From Rhizaria sp. SCN 62-66 (lineage: Eukaryota; Rhizaria, unplaced): a DNA stretch of 64,000 bases. The position numbers and the translations under genes are program-made. Under the pieces are notes generated by a model. It worked only from the letters and a program-made list of their open reading frames with translations. It was not told where the DNA came from and searched no databases. Each line of letters starts with the position of its first letter. The stretch's first letter is position 1. This document shows positions 8,936 through 18,556 of the stretch, one piece after another. Location of the stretch: positions 1 to 64,000 of the forward strand of contig MEDY01000130.1 of the NCBI GenBank assembly GCA_001724265.1. Reading direction: 5' to 3'.

Positions 8936-11900
8936 TCAGCGCTTGTCAAAGCGCACCTTAGATGTCGTAATAAACGCAATGATCCACATCACAGCGATAT
9001 ACAGCACGGCCCATCCGATAGCGTCCCAGTACCCGAACAGCCCGAATCCAAGGTACTTGGAGACGTACTCGGCGACAGGCCGCTGCACAGTGTCAACACC
9101 CTCGACGACATCGATGAGGCGCGTGCACTGCGGCAGCGGTTCGCAGGTGTGGAACTGCGGCATCACCAGCGCCTCTGAGAGGTGGCCACAGGGGAGCATG
9201 CGGAAGAACCACACCCAACCGCGCGGGATCGTGGGGAACGGAATCGAGATACCGGTGAAGGAGAAGCAGAGCGAGTAGAAGGCGCCCAGCAGCACGTTGC
9301 CTGTGGGCGCGTTGGGCACGATGGTGGCGACCGTGGTTGCCGTGGCGACGAAGGACAACGCGTAGAGATACGTCGCGAAGAAGAACTTGAAGAACGCGTC
9401 AGCGTCGAGGTTCATGCCGACGAGGAAATACAATGGGATTTGCAGGCAGATGGCGCCCCACGCGCACCACACGACGTCGCAGACAAGATCAGCAAGGAAC
9501 CAGAGTGCGGGAACATACATGCCCGACGAGGTTTCGCGGTAGAACACCGGTTTAGAGGAGATCTTGCCCGGGAACGCGCTCGCGCCGTGCGTGATCGAGT
9601 TGAAGACGACGGACACGGCGATGGCGGCCACGTACGACGTCGCAGCGGCTTGGGTATCGACCGTGAGCCGAAAGTAGATGAGACCGAGAATGATCGCCTG
9701 GATGACAACAACAGCGGTGCGCGTGACCAGCATCGGCGGATTGCGCCAGTACCCGCGCCACGCGCGCGCCATCACCACGAGCATCTGCCGCGGCACCGAC
9801 ACGCGGTCCGCGGCCTCCGTGCTCGACGCCAGCACCAGCGGCAGTGGCGCTGAGACGTGCGAGAGCTGCGACAGCGACTCGGTGCGCGCGCCGCGGACTG
9901 AGTCCGCGTCAGAGTCGGCGTCGCTACCGGCGTCCGACTCGCCACGTCGCCGCGCACCCAGCAACGCGCTCTGGCCGCGCTTGCCGCCGCCGCTGTGACT
10001 GTGGCCGCCACCGTGGGCGCCGAGCGCGGTGCTGCGAGCGGCACCGGAGCCAGTGCCGGCGGGCATGCTGACGACTGGTGCTGGCGCTCTGGCACTCGTG
10101 GAGGCGGGCGCGACTGTGAGCTCGAGCTCGGCCAGTCTGAGCGCGGGAGCGGCGGCGGCGGCCAGCGACGGCGTGCGCGCGGCGACGCCCTCGGGCAGCG
10201 CGACAGGGGACGGCACGGCCGCGGGCGCGGGCGCGGGGAGAGCGAGCGGCGTGTGCACGTCGCCGTCCTCCGCAGCGGCGTCCAGATCACCCTGCGTGTC
10301 CGTCGCAGCAGAGGCGGCGGCTGCGGGCACGGTGCCTGCAGCGGCGGCCTCAGCCTGCGCGCGCGCCTCGGCCTCGGCGCGGAGACCGATGGCCTCGATG
10401 GCCTCGATTTTGGCGCGGGCCGCGGCGCGCACTGAGGAGCGCGCGTAGTGCTGCACAAAGCGTGCCATAATCGCCTTCTGGTCCTCGACGGGCGCTGCAT
10501 CACCGGCGTCGGCGGTCTTAAGAGCGGCGACGCCGACGCCGAGCTGCTCTAGCATCCACGAGGCCGGATTGTAGCGCGGCGGGATCGGCGACACACCGGG
10601 CGCGGCTTGCATATAACGCACAAAGCGGCGCGAACGCGTGCCGAGGTCGCCGAAGAAGACCTGATAGCCACCGGATGCGAGCAGCACAAGACGGTCGAAG
10701 AGGTAGAAAAGCTCGGCGGACGGCTGGTGGATGGTGCAGATGACGGCGCGGCCGGAGCGCGCGATACGGCGCACGACGCGCATGACGGTCTGCGCAGCGC
10801 GGGAGTCGAGACCCGTGGTGGGCTCATCGAGGAACAGCACGGCGGGGTTGGCGACGAGCTCGCAGCCGATGTTGACACGCTTGAGCTGTGACGGGGACAG
10901 ACTTGGCGACGACGCCGAGCCCAGCACGCGGTGCTGGATCGGGGTCAAGTCCAGAATATCGAGCACTTCATCGACAATGCGCTCCTTGATCTCGTTTGAC
11001 ACCGAGGCCGGGAGACGCAGGTGCGCGGCAAAGGCCAGCGTCTCGCGCACTGTGTCGGTGCCGAACAGCGAGTCAAACTGCTCGACGTAGCCCGTCACGC
11101 GCGCCACATCCGCGCGCGACGGCACGCGTCCGTTGAGCAAGATCTTGCCTTCGACGACGCCAGTGTTCTTGCGGCCAGCTAGCACGTCGAGCAGAGTCGT
11201 CTTACCGGCGCCGGACGCGCCCATGAGCGCGGTGAGCCGGCCGGGCTCTGCGTAGCCGTTGACGCCGCGTAGCAGCGGCCGGTCGACCATCGCGCCGCCC
11301 GCGGGCCCCGGCACGCGGACCGTGTAGTGTACGTCGGAGAACGTCAGCCACGTCGGCGAGAAAGGCACAGCCTCGCGGAGCGTGTGGAGCGTGTTGCCGC
11401 CCGTCGCCAAGTCCTGGCTGTGCGCGTCGTCGTCGGCCGCGGCCGCGCGGGGCGCGGTGAGGAACGCGGGCACGCCGGTGACGCGCGAGACCGAGAGCTC
11501 GGCCTCTGCAGCCTCGCGGTACGTGATGCCGGGAGGCAGCGGGGAACCGAGCCCGGGGTCGTCGGCGTGCGCGTCGTCGTGCGCTGCGATGACCTTGTCG
11601 GTGTCGTTGTCCAGCATCTCAGCCTCGTCGTCAAAGCGGGTCGTGCCGCGCGAGGACTCGAAGTTAGGCTGGTACAGCAGCCACGAGTGCATAATCATGC
11701 AGAAGATGGCGAAACCGATGACGTAGAGGAACGCGTAGCCGATGTACTCGCGCCCGGCCTCCATATCAATCGCGCGCAGGTACAAATCGCCCAGTGGGAT
11801 CCCTTCCTCAGCGATGACGCGGTATGCGGACGTGAGGAACTCGTTGTTGACGAGAGCGCGCACGGACCAGAAGTATGGCGAGAGGTACATCAACCAGCGC

Positions 11901-14173
11901 ATGAACACGGGGAGATTGCTGGGCGAGACGAAGTAGCCACCGAAAACAACGAAAAGACTGGTGCTGGGTCCGGCGATCGAGTGCGCCGCGGCCTCGGAGC
12001 CCGTGGCAGCGGAGATAAGCCGGAACCAGATGCCGATCATCACTGTGCAGATGTAGACCATGGCGAAGAACGTGAAGAACGCGCCTGCTTCGGCGGCAGC
12101 GCCGGACATGAAGTAGAACATCGACATGACCGAGGTTTCAAGAAAGACTGTGGGCATACCACACACGGCGGCCGCCATGACGTACATGTAGCTGGGATAA
12201 AAGCTCGCACTCGAATGTTTGGCGATGATCACGTTGGCCTCAACTGAGGACGCGAGCTCAGACATCGACCCGAAGCCGATCTCGCTCTGCGCAATCAGCA
12301 GCGAAGACACACGCAGCCGGTAGCTGTCGCGCGGGACCTGCCAGTAAAGCGAGCCAAATATGAGTCCCATGACAACAGACTGCACTAGACGCGGGATCTG
12401 GATGGCTTTGTTGCGCACCAGGTTGAGCCACTGGCGCCGCAGGATGATGCTGAAAAGGCTCGTCCACGCCAGTGTGTACCCCGTCTTGTACATCGCGCGC
12501 GTTTCGGGGGACGGCATCAGCGCCTCGAGCGCCAGCGGGGCCGCTGTCGCGCTCACGCTCTCGCTCACACTCATTGGGTTGTCGGGAACCGTGTCGTCGG
12601 CAGCGACCGCGCCTGCGACCTTCTTGGCTGCGGCGACGTCACACTCCGCATCAGCACCATCAACAGGAGCAGGAGCAGCGGTCTCGCCAAGAGTGCCGCC
12701 GAGCTTGTGCTTGCGGTCCATCTCGTCGCTTGCGCGCAGCACGGCGTTCAGATGCGCACGCATGCGGCGCGCCATAGGTGAGGCCTCGAAATGCGCCACC
12801 ATCTGCGCCGTCGTCACACAGGGCGCCTCCGCACGCCGCAAGAAGTTATCACTCTCCTTCTCAGAGCTGCTCGGTGACACAGGGGACGCCGGGGAAAAGG
12901 GCGAGACCGGCGCGTCGGGCTCGGGGGTGGAGAGCTCCCACCGCTCGATCTGCGGCTGCGGCGGAGGCGCGGGGCGGCCCGCGGCGGCGTCAGCGCGCGC
13001 GGCGGCCTGCGCGGCAAGACGCGCGTTGTGCTGCAAGCGCTCGAGCGCGACGCGCGGCTGGGAGAGACAGTCGATGACGAAATCGCAGATGTCGACGTCG
13101 TCGGGACACGCGAAGCCCATCGACGCAAAGAAGGCCTCTAAGTCTGCGCGCGGGCCGTGGTATGCGACGCGGCCTTCGCGCATCACGATGACGTCATCGA
13201 ATAGTGCGAGCAAACCGGGCGTCGGCTGCTGCAGCGAAGTCACCATGAGCGAGCCCGTCTCGCGGCAGCACTGGCGCAGACCGCGCGTGATGTCTTCCGC
13301 CGTGGCGGTGTCGAGACCGTTGGTGTACTCGTCGAGGAACAGCGCGCAGGCGTCACCGACGAGCATTTCGCCCAGTGTCACACGGCGCTTCTGACCACCT
13401 GACACACCGCGCACGACCGCGGAGCCGATGATCGTATCGCGGCACTCGTTGAGCCCTAAAAGCGCGATCACGCCTTCGACACGCGCGGGATCGAAGCGGG
13501 CAGCTGAGACCCGGTGCGCGAACTCAAGCGTCTCGGTGACCGTGAGCAACGGCAAGTGCTCGTCGATTTGATCACAGTACTGTGTGAGGCGGCGCACGTT
13601 GCAGCCCTCGCGCGCGGCGGCGTCTGCGGAACGTCCGTTGTAGCGGATGTCGCCCTGTGTCGTCTCTAGGCGCGATGAGAGCACCTTGAGCAGCGACGAC
13701 TTGCCGTGGCCGGGGGGCGCGAGAATAAGAGTCATCGTGCCGGGGCGCAGCACGCCGGACACGGCCTCAAGGCGGTGGAAGTCGCGCCGGCGCATGCTGC
13801 GGCCGCAGGTGCCGATGGCGGCCGCGGCGGCCAGCAACGGACCGATGACTGTGGGGACCGTGGGTTCCGCCTCGGGCACGCGTACGCTCAAGTACAGGTC
13901 GTTATAAGCAATGGTGAGTTGCGTGCGGGCGAATTCGCCAGCCTGGGAGATGCGAAGGTCCAGCGGCGCGGCGGCGGCGTCTTTGGAGGCCGACTTGGCC
14001 GCGCTAGAGGCGGCTGCGGTGCTGTCGACGGCTGCACTGCTCGAAGGCAACAACTGTAGGGCCGCCGTGGAAGACGCCCCGGGACTCGCCAGAGGGAACG
14101 CACCAAGGGGAATCATTTCAATTCCGTCAGTACCGTCCCTCGGCTGACTGTTGCCGTGAGTGTCGGACGACAT
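8936..14173 (-). CDS. Full-size ABCG/PDR-type ABC transporter
   Basis: 1745 residues from ATG 14173; the frame upstream has only non-ATG codons. The order NBD-TMD-NBD-TMD is that of PDR-type exporters of plants, fungi and oomycetes, which export lipids or drugs at the plasma membrane. NBD1: Walker A with K158 (PPGHGKSSLL), signature VSGGQKRR near 256, Walker B LFLDEYTNGLD, and Q instead of the H-loop histidine (SLQQPTP). A Ser/Pro/Ala-rich linker precedes TMD1 (about 580-850). NBD2: Walker A with K991 (GASGAGKTT), the degenerate signature LSPSQLKR, Walker B LFLDEPTTGLD, and a true H-loop (IHQPSAE). A second disordered linker precedes TMD2 at the C-terminus. An asymmetric site pair is usual for PDR proteins, so these changes are not decay. 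Substrate cannot be told. Stop TGA. Confidence 0.95.
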   Translation of the reverse strand: MSSDTHGNSQPRDGTDGIEMIPLGAFPLASPGASSTAALQLLPSSSAAVDSTAAASSAAKSASKDAAAAPLDLRISQAGEFARTQLTIAYNDLYLSVRVPEAEPTVPTVIGPLLAAAAAIGTCGRSMRRRDFHRLEAVSGVLRPGTMTLILAPPGHGKSSLLKVLSSRLETTQGDIRYNGRSADAAAREGCNVRRLTQYCDQIDEHLPLLTVTETLEFAHRVSAARFDPARVEGVIALLGLNECRDTIIGSAVVRGVSGGQKRRVTLGEMLVGDACALFLDEYTNGLDTATAEDITRGLRQCCRETGSLMVTSLQQPTPGLLALFDDVIVMREGRVAYHGPRADLEAFFASMGFACPDDVDICDFVIDCLSQPRVALERLQHNARLAAQAAARADAAAGRPAPPPQPQIERWELSTPEPDAPVSPFSPASPVSPSSSEKESDNFLRRAEAPCVTTAQMVAHFEASPMARRMRAHLNAVLRASDEMDRKHKLGGTLGETAAPAPVDGADAECDVAAAKKVAGAVAADDTVPDNPMSVSESVSATAAPLALEALMPSPETRAMYKTGYTLAWTSLFSIILRRQWLNLVRNKAIQIPRLVQSVVMGLIFGSLYWQVPRDSYRLRVSSLLIAQSEIGFGSMSELASSVEANVIIAKHSSASFYPSYMYVMAAAVCGMPTVFLETSVMSMFYFMSGAAAEAGAFFTFFAMVYICTVMIGIWFRLISAATGSEAAAHSIAGPSTSLFVVFGGYFVSPSNLPVFMRWLMYLSPYFWSVRALVNNEFLTSAYRVIAEEGIPLGDLYLRAIDMEAGREYIGYAFLYVIGFAIFCMIMHSWLLYQPNFESSRGTTRFDDEAEMLDNDTDKVIAAHDDAHADDPGLGSPLPPGITYREAAEAELSVSRVTGVPAFLTAPRAAAADDDAHSQDLATGGNTLHTLREAVPFSPTWLTFSDVHYTVRVPGPAGGAMVDRPLLRGVNGYAEPGRLTALMGASGAGKTTLLDVLAGRKNTGVVEGKILLNGRVPSRADVARVTGYVEQFDSLFGTDTVRETLAFAAHLRLPASVSNEIKERIVDEVLDILDLTPIQHRVLGSASSPSLSPSQLKRVNIGCELVANPAVLFLDEPTTGLDSRAAQTVMRVVRRIARSGRAVICTIHQPSAELFYLFDRLVLLASGGYQVFFGDLGTRSRRFVRYMQAAPGVSPIPPRYNPASWMLEQLGVGVAALKTADAGDAAPVEDQKAIMARFVQHYARSSVRAAARAKIEAIEAIGLRAEAEARAQAEAAAAGTVPAAAASAATDTQGDLDAAAEDGDVHTPLALPAPAPAAVPSPVALPEGVAARTPSLAAAAAPALRLAELELTVAPASTSARAPAPVVSMPAGTGSGAARSTALGAHGGGHSHSGGGKRGQSALLGARRRGESDAGSDADSDADSVRGARTESLSQLSHVSAPLPLVLASSTEAADRVSVPRQMLVVMARAWRGYWRNPPMLVTRTAVVVIQAIILGLIYFRLTVDTQAAATSYVAAIAVSVVFNSITHGASAFPGKISSKPVFYRETSSGMYVPALWFLADLVCDVVWCAWGAICLQIPLYFLVGMNLDADAFFKFFFATYLYALSFVATATTVATIVPNAPTGNVLLGAFYSLCFSFTGISIPFPTIPRGWVWFFRMLPCGHLSEALVMPQFHTCEPLPQCTRLIDVVEGVDTVQRPVAEYVSKYLGFGLFGYWDAIGWAVLYIAVMWIIAFITTSKVRFDKR

Positions 14174-14328
14174 GCCGCTCTGTAAGGCTCGATGCAAACT
14201 GCAATAATGAAAGTTGGAGGTGTGGAAGACGTTAGATTTTAATATAGCATTTTGGCTAAGTTACCGGGGGATTTGCGTGTTATAATTAGAGTTACAAATA
14301 CTTAACAGCACAAAAAACAGTATCAAGT

Positions 14329-14441
14329 CACGACGTCGTTAAAATGTCGTGTGGTTACGACCCAATGCATCTCCGCAGAAACTGCGACCGTCGACCAGGT
14401 CGAGTTGCGTGGCTGTGCCATGCTCAGGAGCGACGGTCTCA
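14329..14441. ncRNA. Candidate structured RNA (three adjacent hairpins)
   Basis: Three consecutive inverted repeats in a GC-rich island inside AT-rich DNA. H1 at 14329-14351: CACGAC/GTCGTG. H2 at 14374-14386: CGCAG-AAA-CTGCG. H3 at 14387-14437: outer stem ACCGTCG/CGACGGT, extended by G-C at 14386/14438 if H2 opens. Inside H3 is a nested stem GCGTGGC-TGT-GCCATGC with one G-T pair. I do not recognise tRNA, snRNA or SRP RNA. Strand unknown. Transcription is unproven. Confidence 0.35.
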
Positions 14442-15252
14442 CGTCATCCTCTAAATCCCCGGTGTTCTTGCGCGTTATCGTTGCCTATTAAAATGAATTT
14501 GAAATATTATCTACAATATTAAGATAATGGTTCTGAATTATATTAATATTTGGGATTGAAGTGAGTTATGCTTGTTAAGTCTTTCGAAATACTGTTCTAG
14601 CCACAAACGTGTTTTGGTCTGAAAGCATGAACATATCAAGGCGAGTCTCGTGGATACAAGTTTGCGATGAAATAACAAACACATTCTTGTTAAATAAATC
14701 AGTCGATTATTTCTAAAATACTGCGTATAAATCCGGAATGAGCTTGTTATGGCTGTGTACGGCTGCATTATAGTGACATTCAGGTAAATATTTTGCTTAC
14801 ACTTGAAACGCCTTAAGATATATCAACATAGATTGGACTGAAAATAGTTCGTAAACAAAGATACATGTGCGGCGTACTTTATATATACACGGTTGGTATG
14901 CACACTTGCGTTTTGACTGCCCCAATAGGTGATTTATTAAGCTTCCACAGGTGCGCAATTGGGATGTTGCGGGTGATTTAACAGACTATTAAGCTACGCT
15001 ACAAAAAAACTATCACCATACAGTTTATCCAAACACATTGATCACCAAATTGCACCATTTTACGGCAAAGGTAGCAAAAACACATGACTATACTTTTATT
15101 TTCACTATAAAGTTTGCCGCCCGGCTCAGCGGTTGCAGGCCAAGTCCGTTCTCTCAGAGCTCCGAGAGCGAACCGCAGTGCAGTCCATATCGTGCCCAGT
15201 TCACCGTCGTTAGGAGTATGATACGATGTTATTCATATGAATAATGCGCATG

Positions 15253-15259
15253 TATATAA
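15253..15259 (+). promoter_or_regulatory. Candidate TATA box of the giant Ala-rich gene
   Basis: TATATAA about 105 bases upstream of the ATG at 15362, in AT-rich sequence just before composition turns GC-rich. Confidence 0.4.
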
Positions 15260-15361
15260 TATTTTCTGCTCATTTAACAACACTTTGTTCTTGTCTCTCT
15301 AGCCCCTTTTCCCTTAAACTGCGATCGCCCGTTCAACGCCCCGACTGTGCGCGACGCTCTC

Positions 15362-18300
15362 ATGTCGTCCCGCAGTAAGGCCGTCGTTTCGGCGACTCTG
15401 GGCAAGCTGGCGCCAACGCCACTGGGCCCGCACTCCCACACCGGCGCGGAACGGCTCCCTATCTCTCGCTGCGCCGTCGCCGAGTCTTCGCAACAGCCCT
15501 GCCCGCCCACCGTCGCGCTCGCACCCGCGCGCGCTTTCTCATCCTCGCCGTCATCCTCCGGCGCCTCTGGCCCGCACCGCGGCCGCTTCCCGACCGCGCC
15601 TACGGGAAAGGTCCCGTCGGGACTCCCGCGCGGCGTTGTGCCCGTTGCAGACCAAGTCCCGCTCGCCGACCGTGACCCAATGGCATTCCTCGACGCGCCG
15701 ATGAGGCTGCTGTCGCGCGCCGCCGACGCTGTCGCGGGCTTCCGCCAGCGCCGTGCCAAACTCAAGCAGTACCCGCGCGGCGCCGACGCCTTCGCCACGC
15801 GCGGCCGCGCTGCGCCGCCGTCGTCGCCGCTGCCGGAGTTCCTGCGCTATCATCAGCAGCAGCAGCAACCACAGTCGTCTCCCGCCGCCGCTGCCGCGGC
15901 GGACACCGTGCTAGCCGTTGCGACCGCCGCCGCCGAGCGCGCTGGCCTGCCCACGACGGCGACCACGCCGTCCGGTCTCCCTGCAGCGCTGGCGGACCCC
16001 CGCGTGCGAGCCGCCGCCGCCGCCGCGGTGGCCGAGGAGTCATTCCGCGCGGACGGGTCCGCCGCTCTGTTCGAGGCGCTGCTGTCCATGACGGTGGCGG
16101 AGGCGCGCGACCCCGACCCCGCGGTGACCAAGCGCGCCACCAAGACGGCCGCGGAGCTGCGGCTGCAGCTGGAGGCGACGGCGCGGGCGGCGGGCGCGTT
16201 GTTGCTGCCGTTGCGTGTGTACACACACGTTGCGGCCCTGCTGCGCGCGGCGGCGACGCCCGAGCTGACACGGGAACTCGCGGGGGTACTCGTGGGTATC
16301 ACGCGTTCCCGCCGCGTCAACCCGCGCATCGTCGCGCGCGCCATCGCAGACGACGTGTTGCCCGTGCTCAACGCCAAGCTCCTCCGCGGATTCGTCGCTG
16401 ATGCGTTCCCCGAGGACGCCGACCCGTTCTGCTCCGACACGGCCGCCTCGGGCCTGTATTTAGTGGGTTTTCTTGCCGCCGAGGGTGGACCGGCGCTGTG
16501 GCGGCGCATCACCACGGTTCCTGCCCACGTTCTCGCGCAACAGCGCGCGCTCGAAGACGCCGCCGCGCGCGCAGCAGCGGCCGCGCGGTCCGAAGAGGAG
16601 GCCGCCGCCGCGACCGCCGCCGCGGCCGCCGCGCAGTCGGATGGGTTCTCGATCGAGGGCGTTGCGACGAGCTTCTTCCACGTCACCGCAGAGGCGCGCA
16701 AGGCTGCGGCGGTCGCGGCGGACAAGCTCTCTGCGCGCATGCGGGGCGGTGGCCGCGGGGCCGCCGGAGAGCCCGCGGAGACTGCTGCCGCCGACGCCGC
16801 GGACACTGCGGGCGCTGCGACAGCGGACGGCAAGCCCGCGCCGGTGACGGATCTGCCGCGCGACGAGAGGGCTGAGGCGCAGCAGCATATGCAGCAGCAA
16901 CAGGAGCAGGCCGCCGCGGCCGCTGCATCGGTTCAGGCTGCTGTGTCCGCACCCGCGCGCCGCGGCCGGTCGCGCGGGCCGATCTCGCGCACTCTAGCGC
17001 TGGTGTGGACCGCCGCGCGGTCTCCGCACCTGGCGTCGACCATGGACGCGTCCCCGCGGCTCGCGCTGGCGACGACGCTGGCCGAGCTGCAGCGCACGAT
17101 GCCGCTTGCTGTGGAGCCGGAGGTAGAGCGCGCGCTGGCAGTGGCGACCGCGGACCTCATGCTTTCGGTCCAGGGACAGATCCAGGCGAGGCTGCGCTCG
17201 CTGCGCAACATGCCAGAGGTTCCCCCCGTCGTGCTCGCCGCCGCCACGCGCGCGCTGGTGATGGCCGCGGACCGCGCGCAATCGGCCAACTACCTTATCT
17301 CAGCTCCGGCAATGCGTGGTGTGGTGACGCGCTACGGCGCCGCGCTCAACGACAAGCTCTCGGCACTGGAGCGGCTGCCCGCGCGGCAGCAGATCGGCAC
17401 CGTCGCGCTCTTGCGCTCGCACTACACGTACACGGCGGCGGAGCTGGCTGTGGCGCTGGAGCGGATGCTCGTGCGGCAGCCAGGCGCGCACGCCGTCACA
17501 GAGCGCGTGATGCCGGCTTTCGCGGCGCTGCTCGAGGCCACGCTTGAAGGGCTGCGCGGCACAGAAGCGCGCGACGCGCTGCGTGCGATGCTGCGGCGAC
17601 ACAAGCTCAAACAGCGCGAGGCGCTCGCGACAGCGCGTGTGTGGGTGCGCCGCGCGCAGCCCGCGGGCGCGATGGAGCCCCGCGAGCGCGCGCGCGCCGC
17701 GGCCAAAACCCGCCGCCGCGAGGCCGCTGTGCGCGCGCGGGCCGCCGAGGAGGCGCGGCTGGCGGAGGCCGTGGAGAGCGCGCGCGAGGCTGCGGACAAC
17801 GCGGCGCTGAAGCGGTTGCGCGCGGAGCTGATGCCCGCGGCGCGCGCTGAGGTTGAGGCCGAGGAGCGCGCGGAGGCGGAGGCGCAGGCAGAGGAAGACG
17901 CGGAGGCCGCGCACAAGAGGGGTAAGGGCGCCAACATCACTGCCGCCGACATCGAGAGCATTAACGCGAATAAGACTGATGATGCTAACGATGCCGAGGC
18001 GACTGGCGTGCTGGGCGCGTTTAAAGCGTCGTTCACGGCCGCGCAGCGCGAGACAGCTCTGGCGGCGCGTGCGGACGCGCTCGTGCAACGGCGGGCCCTC
18101 GTGTCGCTGCTGATGCTGCGGCTGGGCGAGGACGTCACGCCCGCGGCCACCACGGCACGGCGCGCGCGCGAGCTGGGACTGCTGACTCACGCTGAGGAAG
18201 AGCTGCTGACCGCGCTCCACGCCGAAGGCAACGGCTCTGGAACTACTGCTGCTGCTGCCGATTCTACCGATGCCACTTCGGCCACCAACGCTGACACCGA

Positions 18301-18519
18301 CGCTGCCGACTCTGCGGCTCCTGCCGCGACCGCGAATGCTGCTACCACTGCTGCTTCTGCGGCGGCGCCGTCGTTGCTAGAGCGTGCGCGCGCCCTGGGC
18401 GAGACTTACATGCGCACGCGCGCCGCCGCCGCTACAGCTGCGGTGCCGCACCCCGTCCTCGCGGCCGCCGCCGCTGCTGACGCGGCTGCAGAGGCTCACA
18501 GCGGCAACACGAGCACTGA

Positions 18520-18556
<37 letters not shown>

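Larger units (their letters stand above)
14174..15361. other. Divergent promoter gap with a hairpin cluster
   Basis: 1.19 kb, AT-rich, between the divergently transcribed ABC transporter (-) and giant Ala-rich gene (+). TATA-like sequence occurs on the minus strand near 14235-14247 (CTATATTAAAAT). The GC-richer island 14329-14441 is listed separately. No credible ORF. Confidence 0.5.

Noticed and set aside
10870-10910. Degenerate signature LSPSQ in NBD2 of the ABC transporter as sign of decay
   Set aside because: PDR-type transporters normally have one non-canonical signature and an asymmetric nucleotide site pair.
14247-14257. TTTTGGCTAAG, as near the 5' end of U2 snRNA
   Set aside because: Only 11 bases match and the surrounding U2 sequence is absent; chance.
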